A DNA stretch of 64,000 nucleotides. It comes from Acerihabitans arboris. GTDB taxonomy: Bacteria; Pseudomonadota; Gammaproteobacteria; Enterobacterales; Enterobacteriaceae. The notes below the pieces were generated by a model, which was given only the letters and a program-made list of their open reading frames with translations, had not been told where the DNA came from and did no database searches. Made by a program: the position numbers and the translations under genes. Shown here in pieces: positions 1 to 8,445 of this stretch. The stretch's first letter is position 1, and each line of letters starts with the position of its first letter. The stretch spans positions 1 through 64,000 of the forward strand of contig NZ_WUBS01000007.1 of the NCBI RefSeq assembly GCF_010131535.1. The letters are read 5' to 3'.

Positions 1-68
1 ATGACCGGACCGGCAATGCCATGCAATCCCGGCGCATCGTCGGTGATAATGGTGAGCACTCTGGACAT
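1..68 (-). CDS. 5' end of an unidentified protein, cut by the window edge
   Basis: An ATG at 68 on the minus strand follows a strong ribosome binding site (GGAGG, about 6 nt upstream) and opens a frame with no stop to the window edge. The visible 22 residues begin MSRVLTIITDDAPGLHG. The start is a short hydrophobic beta strand followed by acidic and glycine-rich residues, as at the front of a nucleotide- or sugar-binding fold, but I do not recognise the family. It is divergent from the Lrp-type regulator at 163-690, with under 100 bp between the two starts, so it is the likeliest target of that regulator. The coding call rests on the binding site and open frame only. Confidence 0.55.
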   Translation of the reverse strand, partial: MSRVLTIITDDAPGLHGIAGPV

Positions 69-162
69 CTTTTCCCTCCGCCGTTAGTGTTAGCGTAGTT
101 TAACGGCGTTTCAGCGCCTGGTGACGTTATATTCAAGCACGATTTTGCGGACTAACGGATAA

Positions 163-690
163 ATGAACGATAAAAACGCGGCTAAACCGCAACAGAGCCA
201 CAACATAACCGTTATCGACGAGTTCGACCGCCGTATCCTGGCGCGTTATCAGGATAATACACGTCATATCGCACAACTTATCGGTGAAGAGGTCGGTCTG
301 TCGGCTGCCGCGGTGCAGCGACGGCTTAAACGGATGCGCGCGAGCGGCATCATCGAGCGGGAAACCGCCACGCTGGACGCCCGCGCACTTGGTTACCCGG
401 TAACCTGCCTGGTGGGTGTCGATTTGCTTGAAGAACGCAACGAACAGATCAAAGCGTTTAAACAAGCTATGCTCAAACAAGAGCAGGTCCAGCAGTGTTA
501 TTACGTCACCGGAGAATATGACTTTATCCTGGCCGTGGTTTGCCGCGACCTGCAGGATTACGAACGCTTCACCCAGGAAGCGATCATGGCCGAACCCAAC
601 GTGCGTAGTTTCACTACCTGGGTGGTGATGGACAAGGTAAAATACGGCACTGCCCTCCCCCTCGCGCCGGACCAGGCCCCGCAACGATAA
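163..690 (+). CDS. Lrp/AsnC family transcriptional regulator
   Basis: This 175-residue protein has the Lrp/AsnC layout and usual length. An N-terminal winged helix-turn-helix (residues about 20-70) carries the family pattern GLSAAAVQRRLKRM for the recognition helix, followed by the RETATLDARALGY hinge. A C-terminal RAM/AsnC effector-binding domain (about 75-160) includes VTGEYDFILAVV, the segment that helps form the amino-acid pocket between subunits. Members of this family bind DNA as dimers to octamers and often control a divergent amino-acid transport or catabolic gene. Here the divergent neighbour is the cut gene at the left edge. The ATG at 163 has only a weak binding site (ACGGA), but the domain begins soon after it and no better start is visible. 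Confidence 0.9.
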   Translation: MNDKNAAKPQQSHNITVIDEFDRRILARYQDNTRHIAQLIGEEVGLSAAAVQRRLKRMRASGIIERETATLDARALGYPVTCLVGVDLLEERNEQIKAFKQAMLKQEQVQQCYYVTGEYDFILAVVCRDLQDYERFTQEAIMAEPNVRSFTTWVVMDKVKYGTALPLAPDQAPQR

Positions 691-828
691 CAACCGCTAT
701 CAGCACGGCAAATAAGATGGATGTCCCATGCGGGTTAGCCGCCAATGCCCGGATCATGGCTAACAAGACCAGACCGCAGGATGCCAACGTCCCCCGCGCC
801 GCCTATAATGTCAAAGTTCGCAGATCAA

Positions 829-1443
829 CTACCTGCAACGATAATGGCTTATGATTATTCCTGACCCCAACTGCGGTAATAGCAATATAGTCATCTTCCA
901 TCCACTCAATTTTATCCATATCATCATGAATACTGCCGATAGCTTCAAAGAAACCCAAGTAAAATCAATGCAACCGGCCAGCAGATCTTCCAGCGCAACC
1001 TTCCGATCGTTGCCGAGCAGGCGCGCAAGCCTGAATTGCGGCAATTAAGGCGAGAAATACATAAAAAACCGTATAATCAGTTACGGAGAAAATAACTGCT
1101 CATGACTCTGCGCGGGCTTAAAGCGGGGATGTTTATCTATACCTTTTTCCAACGTTCGTAAGCTGTCGATAATAGTATCGGACAAGCCTACCGCAAATAC
1201 CGTTGGGCGCATTTCCTGACCGGAGCGATAAAACAAATCGCCATTGAACGTCTTGCGCAGCCGGCCCAACGCTTGGCGTAACACCGAATTGCTCATTGCA
1301 ACTTCACTGGCCGCGCGGGTGGCGGATTGATGTCGAAAAACAGTATCAAAGACTTATAACAGGTTGAGGTTGAGGCCGAGACGACGAAGAGCGGAATGCG
1401 TAATATTCACCTTAAATTGATAATATTGCACTTCATGCAGCAT
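829..1443 (-). pseudogene. LysR family regulator, degenerate
   Basis: Conceptual minus-strand translation from an ATG at 1443 gives a LysR N-terminus (LRRLGLNLNLL), then an in-frame TAA, then the helix-turn-helix in the same frame (VFDTVFRHQSATRAASEVAM, then SNSVLRQALGRLR). The frame closes near 1081. Sensor-domain sequence resumes in other frames: DYTVFYVFLALIAAIQ near 1075-1020, VALEDLLAGCIDF near 1000-961, and YLGFFEAIGSIHDDMDKIEW near 958-900. One nonsense mutation, most simply AAA to TAA, and at least three frame changes are therefore visible, so no working regulator can be made. Its former target may have been the GNAT gene at 1498, about 55 bp away and divergent. That the stretch is one decayed LysR gene is my reading of the pieces; the 3' boundary is approximate. 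Confidence 0.75.
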
Positions 1444-1497
1444 AAATAATCACTTATGATTTAGCCTCTTTTCTTCGTTGATCGTAGGACGTAAAGC

Positions 1498-1980
1498 ATG
1501 ACATTAACTATTCGCCCGGCTGAAAAGCGCGATTCGGCCATTATCCTGGCCTTTGTACGTGAATTGGCTGAGTATGAAAAAGCTCTACATGAAGTTAAAA
1601 CCAATCAGCAAGAAATAGAAAAAACGCTGTTTGGCGATTGTTCGCGTACCGAGGCGCTCATCTGCGAATGGAATGCTGAACCGGTCGGATTTGCTGTCTT
1701 TTTTACCAGTTACTCTACCTGGCTTGGTCGCAACGGCATTTACGTCGAAGATTTGTACGTATCACAACCGTATCGTGGTAAAGGCGCCGGAAAAGCGCTG
1801 CTTAAACATATTGCACAACTGGCCGTTGCGCGGGATTGTGGACGCCTGGAATGGAGTGTGCTCGACTGGAACCAACCTGCGATAAATTTTTATGATCGGC
1901 TTAGTGCAGAACCGGTGCCTGAATGGATCCGCTACCGACTGGAAGGGGCTTCCCTGCAACAAATCGCCCGTAGAGAGTAA
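1498..1980 (+). CDS. GNAT family N-acetyltransferase, diamine/thialysine acetyltransferase-like
   Basis: This 160-residue protein is a single GNAT domain that moves an acetyl group from acetyl-CoA to an amine. The N-terminus (LTIRPAEKRDSAIILAFVRE) is the usual beta1-alpha1. The acetyl-CoA pyrophosphate loop is seen as YRGKGAGKALLKHI (about residues 93-106), preceded by GIYVEDLYVSQPYRG. Motif B, EWSVLDWNQPAINFYDRL, matches the spermidine/spermine and thialysine acetyltransferase (SSAT) branch, where the WN..A..FY.. pattern is typical. A small polyamine or diamine is therefore the likely substrate. ATG at 1498 is preceded by TAGGA nine bases upstream. The gene stands alone between a decayed LysR gene and a non-coding stretch. 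Confidence 0.85.
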   Translation: MTLTIRPAEKRDSAIILAFVRELAEYEKALHEVKTNQQEIEKTLFGDCSRTEALICEWNAEPVGFAVFFTSYSTWLGRNGIYVEDLYVSQPYRGKGAGKALLKHIAQLAVARDCGRLEWSVLDWNQPAINFYDRLSAEPVPEWIRYRLEGASLQQIARRE

Positions 1981-2499
1981 CTCCTAAAGCTTTTTTCAAC
2001 CGCTATAGGTGACGAACAGTGATGGCGCGAAAATAGGGTGAAATGGAGCAATTTTAGACTTGTCAGCATCTCGCTAAGGATGTAGCACATTCTGGTGAGC
2101 GGAGACATGCTGTGAATATCGGGAAACAACGTCCAATAGGCAACCTATACGCACGTTATGCGATTTTGGTCTTACCCTGGCAGCCATTGGGCTGATGACC
2201 CTGGCATGGATAGATAAACTCTGCTTCGTCGGTCGCTGCTAGCAGAAACCCAAAATTTTTCTGGCAAGCGCGAAAAGATCCGCCGAAAATTGCTTCGCTA
2301 GAACGATGCGTTGCCAAACCGCTATCCCCGTGAGTTGCCCCATGGCGTTTTCCACAAGACCGTGAACCTCCGAAGCAGTGTTAAGGGTGCGATGCAATGA
2401 CTGCACGCAAAGTTAGCCAATCGCCAAGCGGCCCGAATGAAAAGAATTGGTATTGCCGTTTCCCCCACGGCAGGCGAAAGTTGGAGGTTTTTGTCGACG
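1981..2499. other. Gap without a supported gene, probably decayed coding DNA
   Basis: About 520 bases lie between the acetyltransferase and the methyltransferase. On the plus strand near 2155-2220 there is a short hydrophobic run (GLTLAAIGLMTLAW) that looks like one membrane helix of a transporter. On the minus strand near 2407-2245 there is an open stretch without a start that I cannot assign. No continuous gene, tRNA, repeat or clear terminator is visible. I read it as remnants of lost genes. Confidence 0.4.
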
Positions 2500-3168
2500 A
2501 TGAATATTTATGAACAGTGTTATCGGCAACTCAAACAGAGCGGTCAGCAGGCCTGGACCGGAGAGGGTTATGAGCGCGCCTGGAGGAAATTGACGGCGAT
2601 CCTTCAAGCACTGAGTAAGAAGCATGTGTTGCCGGCCCCAGGTAGCGTATGTCTGGAGCTGGGATGCGGTAATGGTGCCATGGCGTCACTGTTTATGGCG
2701 CGCGCGGGCTATCAAGTTTATGGTGTCGATATTTCACCTACCGCCATCGGCTGGGCACAGGAAACCTTTTCCACTGCCGGCTTAGCCGCTGATTTTCAGC
2801 AGGGTGACGTATGTACTCTGGGCATGTATCACGATCACCAGTTTGACCTGGTCTTTGACGGCAGTTGCCTGCACTGCTTGATCGGAGACCAGCGACAGCG
2901 CTGCTACCGGCAAATTAAGCGCATCCTGAAACCAAATGGGGTATTTATCGTCAGCAGCATGTGCGGCCAGCCGAAAAGACCGGAGGATCGCCAGCACTAT
3001 CGCGCAGAAAAGTATCAGTTAATGCGTCAAGGGCAGCCCTGGCGGACACTGATGCCTTTGCCGCGGCTGACAGCGGAACTGGCCGCCAGCGGTTTTATAG
3101 CGTTCAAAACTTCGGTCAGTGAAAACCCGTGGTGGGATCACGCAACGCTTTGCTGCCGGCTGATCTGA
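2500..3168 (+). CDS. Class I SAM-dependent methyltransferase
   Basis: The protein has a Rossmann-type methyltransferase domain. Motif I is CLELGCGNGAMASLF (S-adenosylmethionine glycine loop), the acidic end of beta 2 is YGVDIS, motif II is FDLVFDGSCLHCL, and the post-motif region KRILKPNGVFIVSSM has the usual beta 5. It resembles the Methyltransf_11/25 group that methylates small molecules. The acceptor cannot be told from sequence. I chose ATG 2500 because GGAGG lies at 2483-2487 and the domain begins just after. An in-frame ATG at 2437 would add 21 residues without family character. The gene stands alone and has no operon partner. Confidence 0.8.
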   Translation: MNIYEQCYRQLKQSGQQAWTGEGYERAWRKLTAILQALSKKHVLPAPGSVCLELGCGNGAMASLFMARAGYQVYGVDISPTAIGWAQETFSTAGLAADFQQGDVCTLGMYHDHQFDLVFDGSCLHCLIGDQRQRCYRQIKRILKPNGVFIVSSMCGQPKRPEDRQHYRAEKYQLMRQGQPWRTLMPLPRLTAELAASGFIAFKTSVSENPWWDHATLCCRLI

Positions 3169-3425
3169 ATAAAATTAATCGCCGTAAAACGCACGTCTTA
3201 CTGCAAAAATGTTCGCTGGTATGATGAGATCCCGTCAAATTGCGGAAGATTCGGATTTTAGCGTCCACACATAATGAACCAGTTCACTCATGCCGCTCTA
3301 TGGCGGAGAAATAATCGTAATCCCGATGATCTCAGCATCCTACCCCAGCGTTACCCAAAGAAAAAGAGAGCATTAGCCCTCTTACGCTCGTGAGGTAGCA
3401 TGTCAGTAAATAAGATCCGGTGAGT

Positions 3426-3881
3426 TCAGGCCTTTGATTGGCGGGAAGGGATTAAGGACGCATATTCATGAAAAATAAAATCTGACAATCTCGAGAAAAC
3501 TTCAACTAATTCATCCGATGGCGCCGCGGTTGTCAACGCCTTAATATTAAAAAAATATAACGCAGCATCACTTTCACCCTTGATACAGTGTTTTTTCCAG
3601 TCCTTACGGCATTCCTGAAGATAGTTATGGAGGTACTCATCACCATTGTTGACATCGGCATCATCGACAACATAGACACTAATATTGATATTCTGCTTTT
3701 TTCCTGCTCCCAATCTTCCTGACATGCAAGGTTAAAATCGCTTGACCCAATTAAAAAGGATCTCTTTCTTTTTTTCTTTATCGGGCTCATTGAAAAGAAG
3801 TTCATTGGCTTTGTCTATATCTTTACCGAAAGAGTCAAGATGGCTCCTCGGAATTTTACCGAGTCATTGTCGAATTTCCAT
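3426..3881 (-). pseudogene. Hypothetical protein with two in-frame stops
   Basis: An ATG at 3881 with an excellent ribosome binding site (AAGGAG, six bases upstream) begins a 151-codon frame that is interrupted by TGA at codon 6 and TAA at codon 50 and otherwise stays open to 3426. Between the stops the reading is LGKIPRSHLDSFGKDIDKAN and onward to NWVKRF; after the second stop it is PCMSGRLGAGKKQNINIS and onward. The whole has normal protein composition. It lies 38 bp downstream of the EamA gene and was probably the third gene of that operon. I do not recognise the family. The second half alone has an ATG (3725) and could still be translated as a 99-residue fragment, but without a good binding site. 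Confidence 0.6.
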
Positions 3882-3919
3882 ACTTTTCTCCTTACAGGAA
3901 TTTTCAGATTTACATTACA

Positions 3920-4822
3920 TTAATGTTCACCTTTCTTACTTAATAACATACTCATCATAAGCAACGCGCAGACTGTAATAAGACTTCCCACTATCTGAAT
4001 GCTTTCCATCTTTTCTCTCAGAAACAGGTATGCGCCGAAGATCCCAAAAACAGGCACCAAATTAAGAAACATCCCCGCCAATCCTGCACTGATATTTTTT
4101 AATGAAATTAAATAAAATGTGAATGCGAGAGCATATTGTAGAATGCCGGATGTAATCGCCAGCAATAGAATACCTATCGACGGCATAGAAAATGTATAAT
4201 CGGTAACGATATACTCAAAAGAAAAGGCTAATATTGTAGCCAGAAGTGCAGTAACCTGTTGAAAGGCAACTATGATAATGGCATCTGCAATCGCTATCGA
4301 TCGGGATGTCAACACAACATATACGGCAGCGGCAAGCATGCCTGAAATGATGAGAAGATTCCCTATCATACCATTATGTATCAATCCTGACAGACTACTT
4401 CCTATTGAAAAATAGAGTCCAATAAGAATGAAAAACGATAACATGATGAACAAGTTACCTATTTTTTCTTTAAAAATCAACGAGGCAATGATCACTATAA
4501 ATATTGATTCTAACGACTGTAATAGTGCCGCATCTGTTGCTCTGGCGAACGTGAGGCCAACCAACACCAGGATATAGGTCAAAAATGGCTCAAACAGACC
4601 GAGAGAACTGACCTTTTTTAATGATCGGATATCTGGGACTTTTATTTTTTTGATAAGGACAATACACCAAATAAAAATAACGCTGGCTGTAAGTTGTATT
4701 AATAAGAGCAATATCGGCGGAAAACTTTGCAATGCACCCTTTGACATGACTAATGCCATACCCCAGCAAAAAGCTGCCAGGATAGCAAACGCAGCGCCCT
4801 TAACATGAACGTTTGGTATCAT
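3920..4822 (-). CDS. EamA/DMT family transporter
   Basis: This 300-residue inner-membrane protein is made of two EamA repeats, each with about five hydrophobic helices. The family pattern at the start is FAILAAFCWGMALVMSKGAL, and the second repeat contains a long helix pair near GILLLAITSGILQYALAFTF and LVPVFGIFGAYLF. Members of the drug/metabolite transporter superfamily export amino acids, metabolites or drugs, mostly by proton exchange. It sits 34 bp downstream of a MarR-type regulator in the same direction, the usual arrangement for a regulated efflux gene. Its AT-rich composition differs from the GC-rich neighbours, which suggests transfer. The substrate is unknown. Confidence 0.88.
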   Translation of the reverse strand: MIPNVHVKGAAFAILAAFCWGMALVMSKGALQSFPPILLLLIQLTASVIFIWCIVLIKKIKVPDIRSLKKVSSLGLFEPFLTYILVLVGLTFARATDAALLQSLESIFIVIIASLIFKEKIGNLFIMLSFFILIGLYFSIGSSLSGLIHNGMIGNLLIISGMLAAAVYVVLTSRSIAIADAIIIVAFQQVTALLATILAFSFEYIVTDYTFSMPSIGILLLAITSGILQYALAFTFYLISLKNISAGLAGMFLNLVPVFGIFGAYLFLREKMESIQIVGSLITVCALLMMSMLLSKKGEH

Positions 4823-4856
4823 AAGTCCACCCGGTGTGTATTAAATTAAATAATAC

Positions 4857-5366
4857 CTATTTTAACGGTTCTGCTGGACAACACTCCTGCGGACAGGCAT
4901 CCAAATCGCAAAGGCGGCACACCGAATCTGACGTCTGGCGATCGGTTACTGTTTTTTCTAATATTTTTGAAATAAGCTCTAAAAAAATGTCTTTTTCTTC
5001 CTCTTTTAATGGGGAAATAAGCTGTTCTAACACGCTATATCGTTCTTTGAGGATTTTTTGCATTTTTCCCGAACCTTTATTGGTTAAATGCAACGTGGCT
5101 GAACGACTGTCCGTGACCGCGCGCTCTTTATAAACTAAACCCTGCTCTTCCAGCTTCTGAACCAGGCGCGTGGCAGCGGACTGTCCCAAAGTTAATGCGG
5201 ACTGTAAATTGCTCAGCTGATTAGAGAAAAGCCCAATTTGCACCAGCGCCGAAGGATAAGATGCATTCATTCCCAATGCTTCGCTTGTTGCGGCAGAGAT
5301 ACGATCGGAAACCGAGAGACAAAAAGCCCCCATGATGTTAAGTAGGCGTAGTTCGGACTGATTCAT
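4857..5366 (-). CDS. MarR family regulator with a cysteine-rich C-terminal tail
   Basis: This 169-residue protein has the MarR winged helix (about residues 20-140), with LGQSAATRLVQKLEEQGLVY as recognition helix and wing entry and DSRSATLHLTNKGSGK as the beta wing. After the last dimerisation helix comes a tail with CRLCDLDACPQECCPAE: six cysteines in a CxxC...C...CC pattern that could hold a metal or sense oxidants. MarR proteins usually repress a neighbouring efflux operon until a ligand or oxidation releases them, and here the EamA exporter is next in the operon. ATG 5366 is preferred (TGGGGTG about five bases upstream); an in-frame TTG at 5390 has no support. Palindromes lie just upstream. 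Confidence 0.88.
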   Translation of the reverse strand: MNQSELRLLNIMGAFCLSVSDRISAATSEALGMNASYPSALVQIGLFSNQLSNLQSALTLGQSAATRLVQKLEEQGLVYKERAVTDSRSATLHLTNKGSGKMQKILKERYSVLEQLISPLKEEEKDIFLELISKILEKTVTDRQTSDSVCRLCDLDACPQECCPAEPLK

Positions 5367-5390
5367 CAGCACACCCCAGTGGGTTAACAA

Positions 5391-5438
5391 TACTTAGCTT
5401 GCTATACATGTATCACTCATGCATTTACTTGGCAAGTA
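5391..5438 (-). promoter_or_regulatory. Probable operator region of the marR-eamA operon
   Basis: Three related elements lie 25-75 bp upstream of the marR start: TACTTAGCTTG at 5391-5401, the perfect 10-bp palindrome ATACATGTAT at 5404-5413, and TACTTGGCAAGTA at 5426-5438, a perfect 6+1+6 inverted repeat. The first element repeats the left half of the third. MarR dimers bind such inverted repeats, so autoregulation is likely. This is inferred from symmetry and position only. Confidence 0.5.
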
Positions 5439-5813
5439 TTATCCACTACCTTTGTAGGTGTTCTTATCCAATGCTGTTCTGCGGGATCTTCAACATCGCC
5501 CTCACCATCTAAACTGATCGGCATAGCGCCAGTGAGCAAACAACATCAGGCGCCGAACCCATTCAGCCCGGTTGGCTGCATGTCGATTTCTTTCAACGTG
5601 TCCAGCCATTCTCCTTGTTGCCAGCTGTGGCTCCTGAGCCCCCTGCTCTGCTGCGGCCGCCACTCTTTCAGCTTGGCCACTGCACGATCAACATGATGGG
5701 ATAAGTTAAGCCAAGGTTTGGGTGGTAATACTTTTATTATATTAATTTCTTTGAAATTCTCCTGCGGCATGTCTTGATTCATACTTGCTTTTCAATTACG
5801 AGGAGAAATGACG
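5439..5813. other. Gap with no supported gene; ends with a ribosome binding site for a truncated gene
   Basis: A minus-strand frame at 5546-5782 (78 codons) is open but has no ribosome binding site and no recognisable family, so I do not call it. At 5801-5805 AGGAG precedes ATG 5814 of the aldo/keto reductase fragment at a normal distance of 8 bases. Nothing else is seen. Confidence 0.35.
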
Positions 5814-5921
5814 ATGCGAATGAGAAAACCAGGTAAAGATTTTACCGTTTCGGCTATGGGGTATGGCGCCATGAGCTTGAGCGAATTCTACGGAGAGGCC
5901 AAGGATACTGATTCTCTTTGC
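5814..5921 (+). pseudogene. Aldo/keto reductase, N-terminal fragment only
   Basis: The first 35 or so codons are a typical aldo/keto reductase start (MRMRKPGKDFTVSAMGYGAM, then SLSEFYGEAKDTDSL), with a good ribosome binding site. In intact members this is followed by the catalytic Asp-Tyr region (DTA.MYG). Here the homology stops near 5921, and the next bases are the interior of gabD on the other strand. About 90 percent of the gene has been lost in the rearrangement that joined the two fragments. Confidence 0.8.
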
Positions 5922-6443
5922 AATGCCGGGGCCACTTTACGGGTTATCATGGCAATGGGAAAATTCCACGGCGTGATGGCGGCGGCAACGCCGACCGGCT
6001 GTTTCAGCACCAGAATGCGGCGATCGGCGGTCGGCGCCGGGATGGTGTCGCCATAAACGCGTCGCCCTTCCTCGGCGAACCATTTAACAAAACCGGCGCC
6101 ATACAGGACTTCTCCTTTGGCCTCGGCCAGCGGTTTGCCCTGCTCCGCGGTCATGATGATGGCCAAATCGCAGGCATTATCCAGGATCAGTTTGTGCCAT
6201 TTTTCCAGCAGCTCGGCCCGCTGCGCATGGGGCATGCTTGCGAAGTCGTGGCGCATCCCATCGGCCGTGGAAATCTCCGTCAGCGTCTCTCGCTCGCCCA
6301 GGGCCGGAACGGTGCCTATCTGTTGCTGTGTGGAGGGATTGAATACCGGCAGCGTTTCACCGCTAACTGCCGGTTACCATTTGACCGCCAAAGCAGACCA
6401 GCTGGCGCAGGAGGTATGGATCGTTCAAGCGTTGTTCTAGCAT
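5922..6443 (-). pseudogene. gabD: Succinate-semialdehyde dehydrogenase, truncated and frameshifted
   Basis: A minus-strand ATG at 6443, with AAGGGG upstream, starts a GabD-like N-terminus (MLEQRLNDPYLLRQL). One extra base near 6378 then shifts the frame into TAG/TGA, after which the correct sequence resumes in the next frame (SGETLPVFNPSTQQQIGTVP and onward). The NAD-binding segment QPVGVAAAITPWNFPIAM is intact, but homology ends at KVAPAL near 5922, against the aldo/keto reductase fragment. The catalytic glutamate and cysteine halves are absent. The intact enzyme would oxidise succinate semialdehyde to succinate with NAD(P) in GABA breakdown. The gene has both a frameshift and a 3' deletion, so it is certainly dead. 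Confidence 0.88.
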
Positions 6444-6844
6444 AGCGTCCCCTTTTTACGATAGTTCCACTCTACTAAAATCTGGCAATCGATGATGCTC
6501 AAGAGACCGTGCCAATATGCAGAAAAGAAGGTTTTACGCCTTATACCGACATTTTATGCCGCGGACGCGGGATGTCGCTGAATCATCACCGCATACAGGG
6601 ATCGGCACGGGTCAGAGATTGCTATTTACGACCAGGATAGGTGATAAATGCACAACCAAGGGAACAGGCATGCCGTAACCCAGTCGCACTCCCTGCCTCG
6701 TCAAATGGAGGTGAACTATGGATATCTGCTGCGTTTATTATTTATGCCATGGTGATGGCCGTCATTGCGGTCAACGTGCGGGATTGACCTCCTCCCAGCC
6801 GTGGATGACGGTATTTTAGCGTATCGGATAAGCCAAGGTAGGGT
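6444..6844. other. Gap; possible gene remnants
   Basis: These 400 bases hold the gabD promoter side and then, near 6715-6786 on the plus strand, a short frame reading ISAAFIIYAMVMAVIAVNVR. It looks like a lone membrane helix and is stopped by TGA, with GGAGG just upstream in another frame. It may be the remains of a membrane protein. No terminator, RNA or complete gene is evident. Confidence 0.3.
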
Positions 6845-8374
6845 TCAGTTGATTCCTTCAAGGCCGATAAACTGTCGAACACGACTCAAGCTTTGCCCAG
6901 ATGATGGCCGGCTGATGGCCTGCGGCGTGGCATCGGCTAAAATGTTGCCTTGCTCCATAAAGACCACCCGGTGTGAAATCGCCATGGCGAATTCCATTTC
7001 ATGGGTCACTATCAGCATAGTCATCCCCTCATTGGCCAAGTTCTGTATCACCTTGAGCACTTCGCCTACCAGTTCCGGGTCCAGCGCGGAGGTCGGTTCA
7101 TCAAATAACATAATATCCGGCGACAGCGCCAGGGCCCGAGCAATCGCCACCCGCTGCTGCTGGCCCCCGGAAAGCTGATGTGGATATTTCCCCGCATGGG
7201 CCAGCAGGCCGACTTTATCCAGCAGATGTAACGCCTGGGCCCGGTTGCGCGCCCGGTCCGGCGGTTGATGATGATAACGGGGCGCCAGCATCACGTTTTC
7301 CAATAGGGTGTAGTGCGGAAATAGATTAAATCCCTGGAATACCATGCCGATACGTCGGATGCCCTTTTGCATCGCGGAGCTAACCCGCGGATTGCCGGCG
7401 GAAATAAAGTCCTCGCCGAAAAGAACAATCTCGCCCTGATCAACGGATTCAAGACCGTTGACGCTACGGATCAGCGTGGTTTTCCCCGAGCCGGAAGGGC
7501 CGATAATGCTGACCACCTCGCCTGGCGCCAGCGCCAGGTTAACCCCTTTAAGTACCTGATGCCGGCCATAGGACTTGTGGATATTGGTCAGTTTCAGCGC
7601 GACGGGCTCGCCCGGCCGCGCCGCTTGTCGCCTGGCGGGTATAGGATGGGCAACCTGTCGCAGTCCCGCCAGCGCCACCTCGTCTAGGGTCTCGGTGCGA
7701 CTTGCCTGTACATCCATCTTTCGCTCGAATAGCTGGAACAACAGCGTAAATCCGGAAACGATCAACACGTAATACACCGCCACCGCCGCCAGAGTTTCCA
7801 TGACCAGAAAATTTTCCGCATACAGCCGCTGGCCGGTCATCAGCAGCTCCGGCAGGGAAATAACCGAAATCAGCGAGGTCTGTTTCACGATGGTGATAAA
7901 TTCATTGATAAGCGACGGCAGCGCGATACGAAATGCCTGGGGGATAACGATAAGCCGCTGCACGCCGAGAAAGCGGATGCCCAGCGCGCGTCCCGCCTCA
8001 TGCTGTCCTTTGTCCACTGAAATCAGGCCGCCGCGATGGATTTCGGCCATATAGGCGGTTTCCGCCGTCACCGTCGCCACCAAGCCGGCAAAAAAAGCGT
8101 TGCCGAGCACCACACCGGTAGATGGCAACATTTGCGGCAAGTTATAGATAAACACTACCAGCACCAGCAGCGGCACGCTGCGAAACAACCAGATATACAC
8201 TTTGCTGAGGGCACGCAGCCACCAGGGGCCGGACTGGCGGCTATTGGCCAGCACAAATCCCAGCACCAGGCTTATCAGCCAGGAAAGCACGCTGAGCTCC
8301 ACCACCGTCACGCACGCCTGCCAGAACGAACGCATGGAAAATAAGGAGAAAAAATAGGTCCAGTCAAAAATCAT
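6845..8374 (-). CDS. Polar amino-acid ABC transporter, permease and ATPase fused in one chain
   Basis: This 509-residue protein joins two subunits that are normally separate. Residues about 1-230 are a HisM/GlnP-type permease with several membrane helices and the EAA loop ([20 protein letters not shown]). After a linker, residues about 262-509 are the ATPase: Walker [10 protein letters not shown]-loop VFQGFNLFP, signature LSGGQQQR, Walker [15 protein letters not shown], and switch histidine in IVTHEMEFA. Two fused chains would make the full transporter. I chose ATG 8374 because GAGG lies six bases upstream; ATG 8395 has no binding site. The binding protein at 8446-9273 and the ureohydrolase precede it in the same operon. 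A basic or guanidino amino acid is the likely cargo. Permease-ATPase fusions of this kind are known but uncommon. Confidence 0.92.
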   Translation of the reverse strand: MIFDWTYFFSLFSMRSFWQACVTVVELSVLSWLISLVLGFVLANSRQSGPWWLRALSKVYIWLFRSVPLLVLVVFIYNLPQMLPSTGVVLGNAFFAGLVATVTAETAYMAEIHRGGLISVDKGQHEAGRALGIRFLGVQRLIVIPQAFRIALPSLINEFITIVKQTSLISVISLPELLMTGQRLYAENFLVMETLAAVAVYYVLIVSGFTLLFQLFERKMDVQASRTETLDEVALAGLRQVAHPIPARRQAARPGEPVALKLTNIHKSYGRHQVLKGVNLALAPGEVVSIIGPSGSGKTTLIRSVNGLESVDQGEIVLFGEDFISAGNPRVSSAMQKGIRRIGMVFQGFNLFPHYTLLENVMLAPRYHHQPPDRARNRAQALHLLDKVGLLAHAGKYPHQLSGGQQQRVAIARALALSPDIMLFDEPTSALDPELVGEVLKVIQNLANEGMTMLIVTHEMEFAMAISHRVVFMEQGNILADATPQAISRPSSGQSLSRVRQFIGLEGIN

Positions 8375-8445
8375 GGTATGCCTCAACGCGTCCATCAGCT
8401 GTTATATCTTTATCATGCCAAGCTGAGCCGTTATGCCGGCGCGCT

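Noticed and set aside
2245-2407. Open minus-strand stretch with protein-like composition
   Set aside because: No start codon with a binding site and no family that I could name; it may be debris, so it is mentioned only in the gap entry.
3866-3881. TGA at codon 6 as a selenocysteine codon
   Set aside because: No selenocysteine-insertion hairpin is apparent just downstream, and a second stop (TAA) occurs in the same frame.
5546-5782. 78-codon minus-strand frame between marR and the aldo/keto reductase fragment
   Set aside because: No ribosome binding site, no family, and located where a promoter region is expected.
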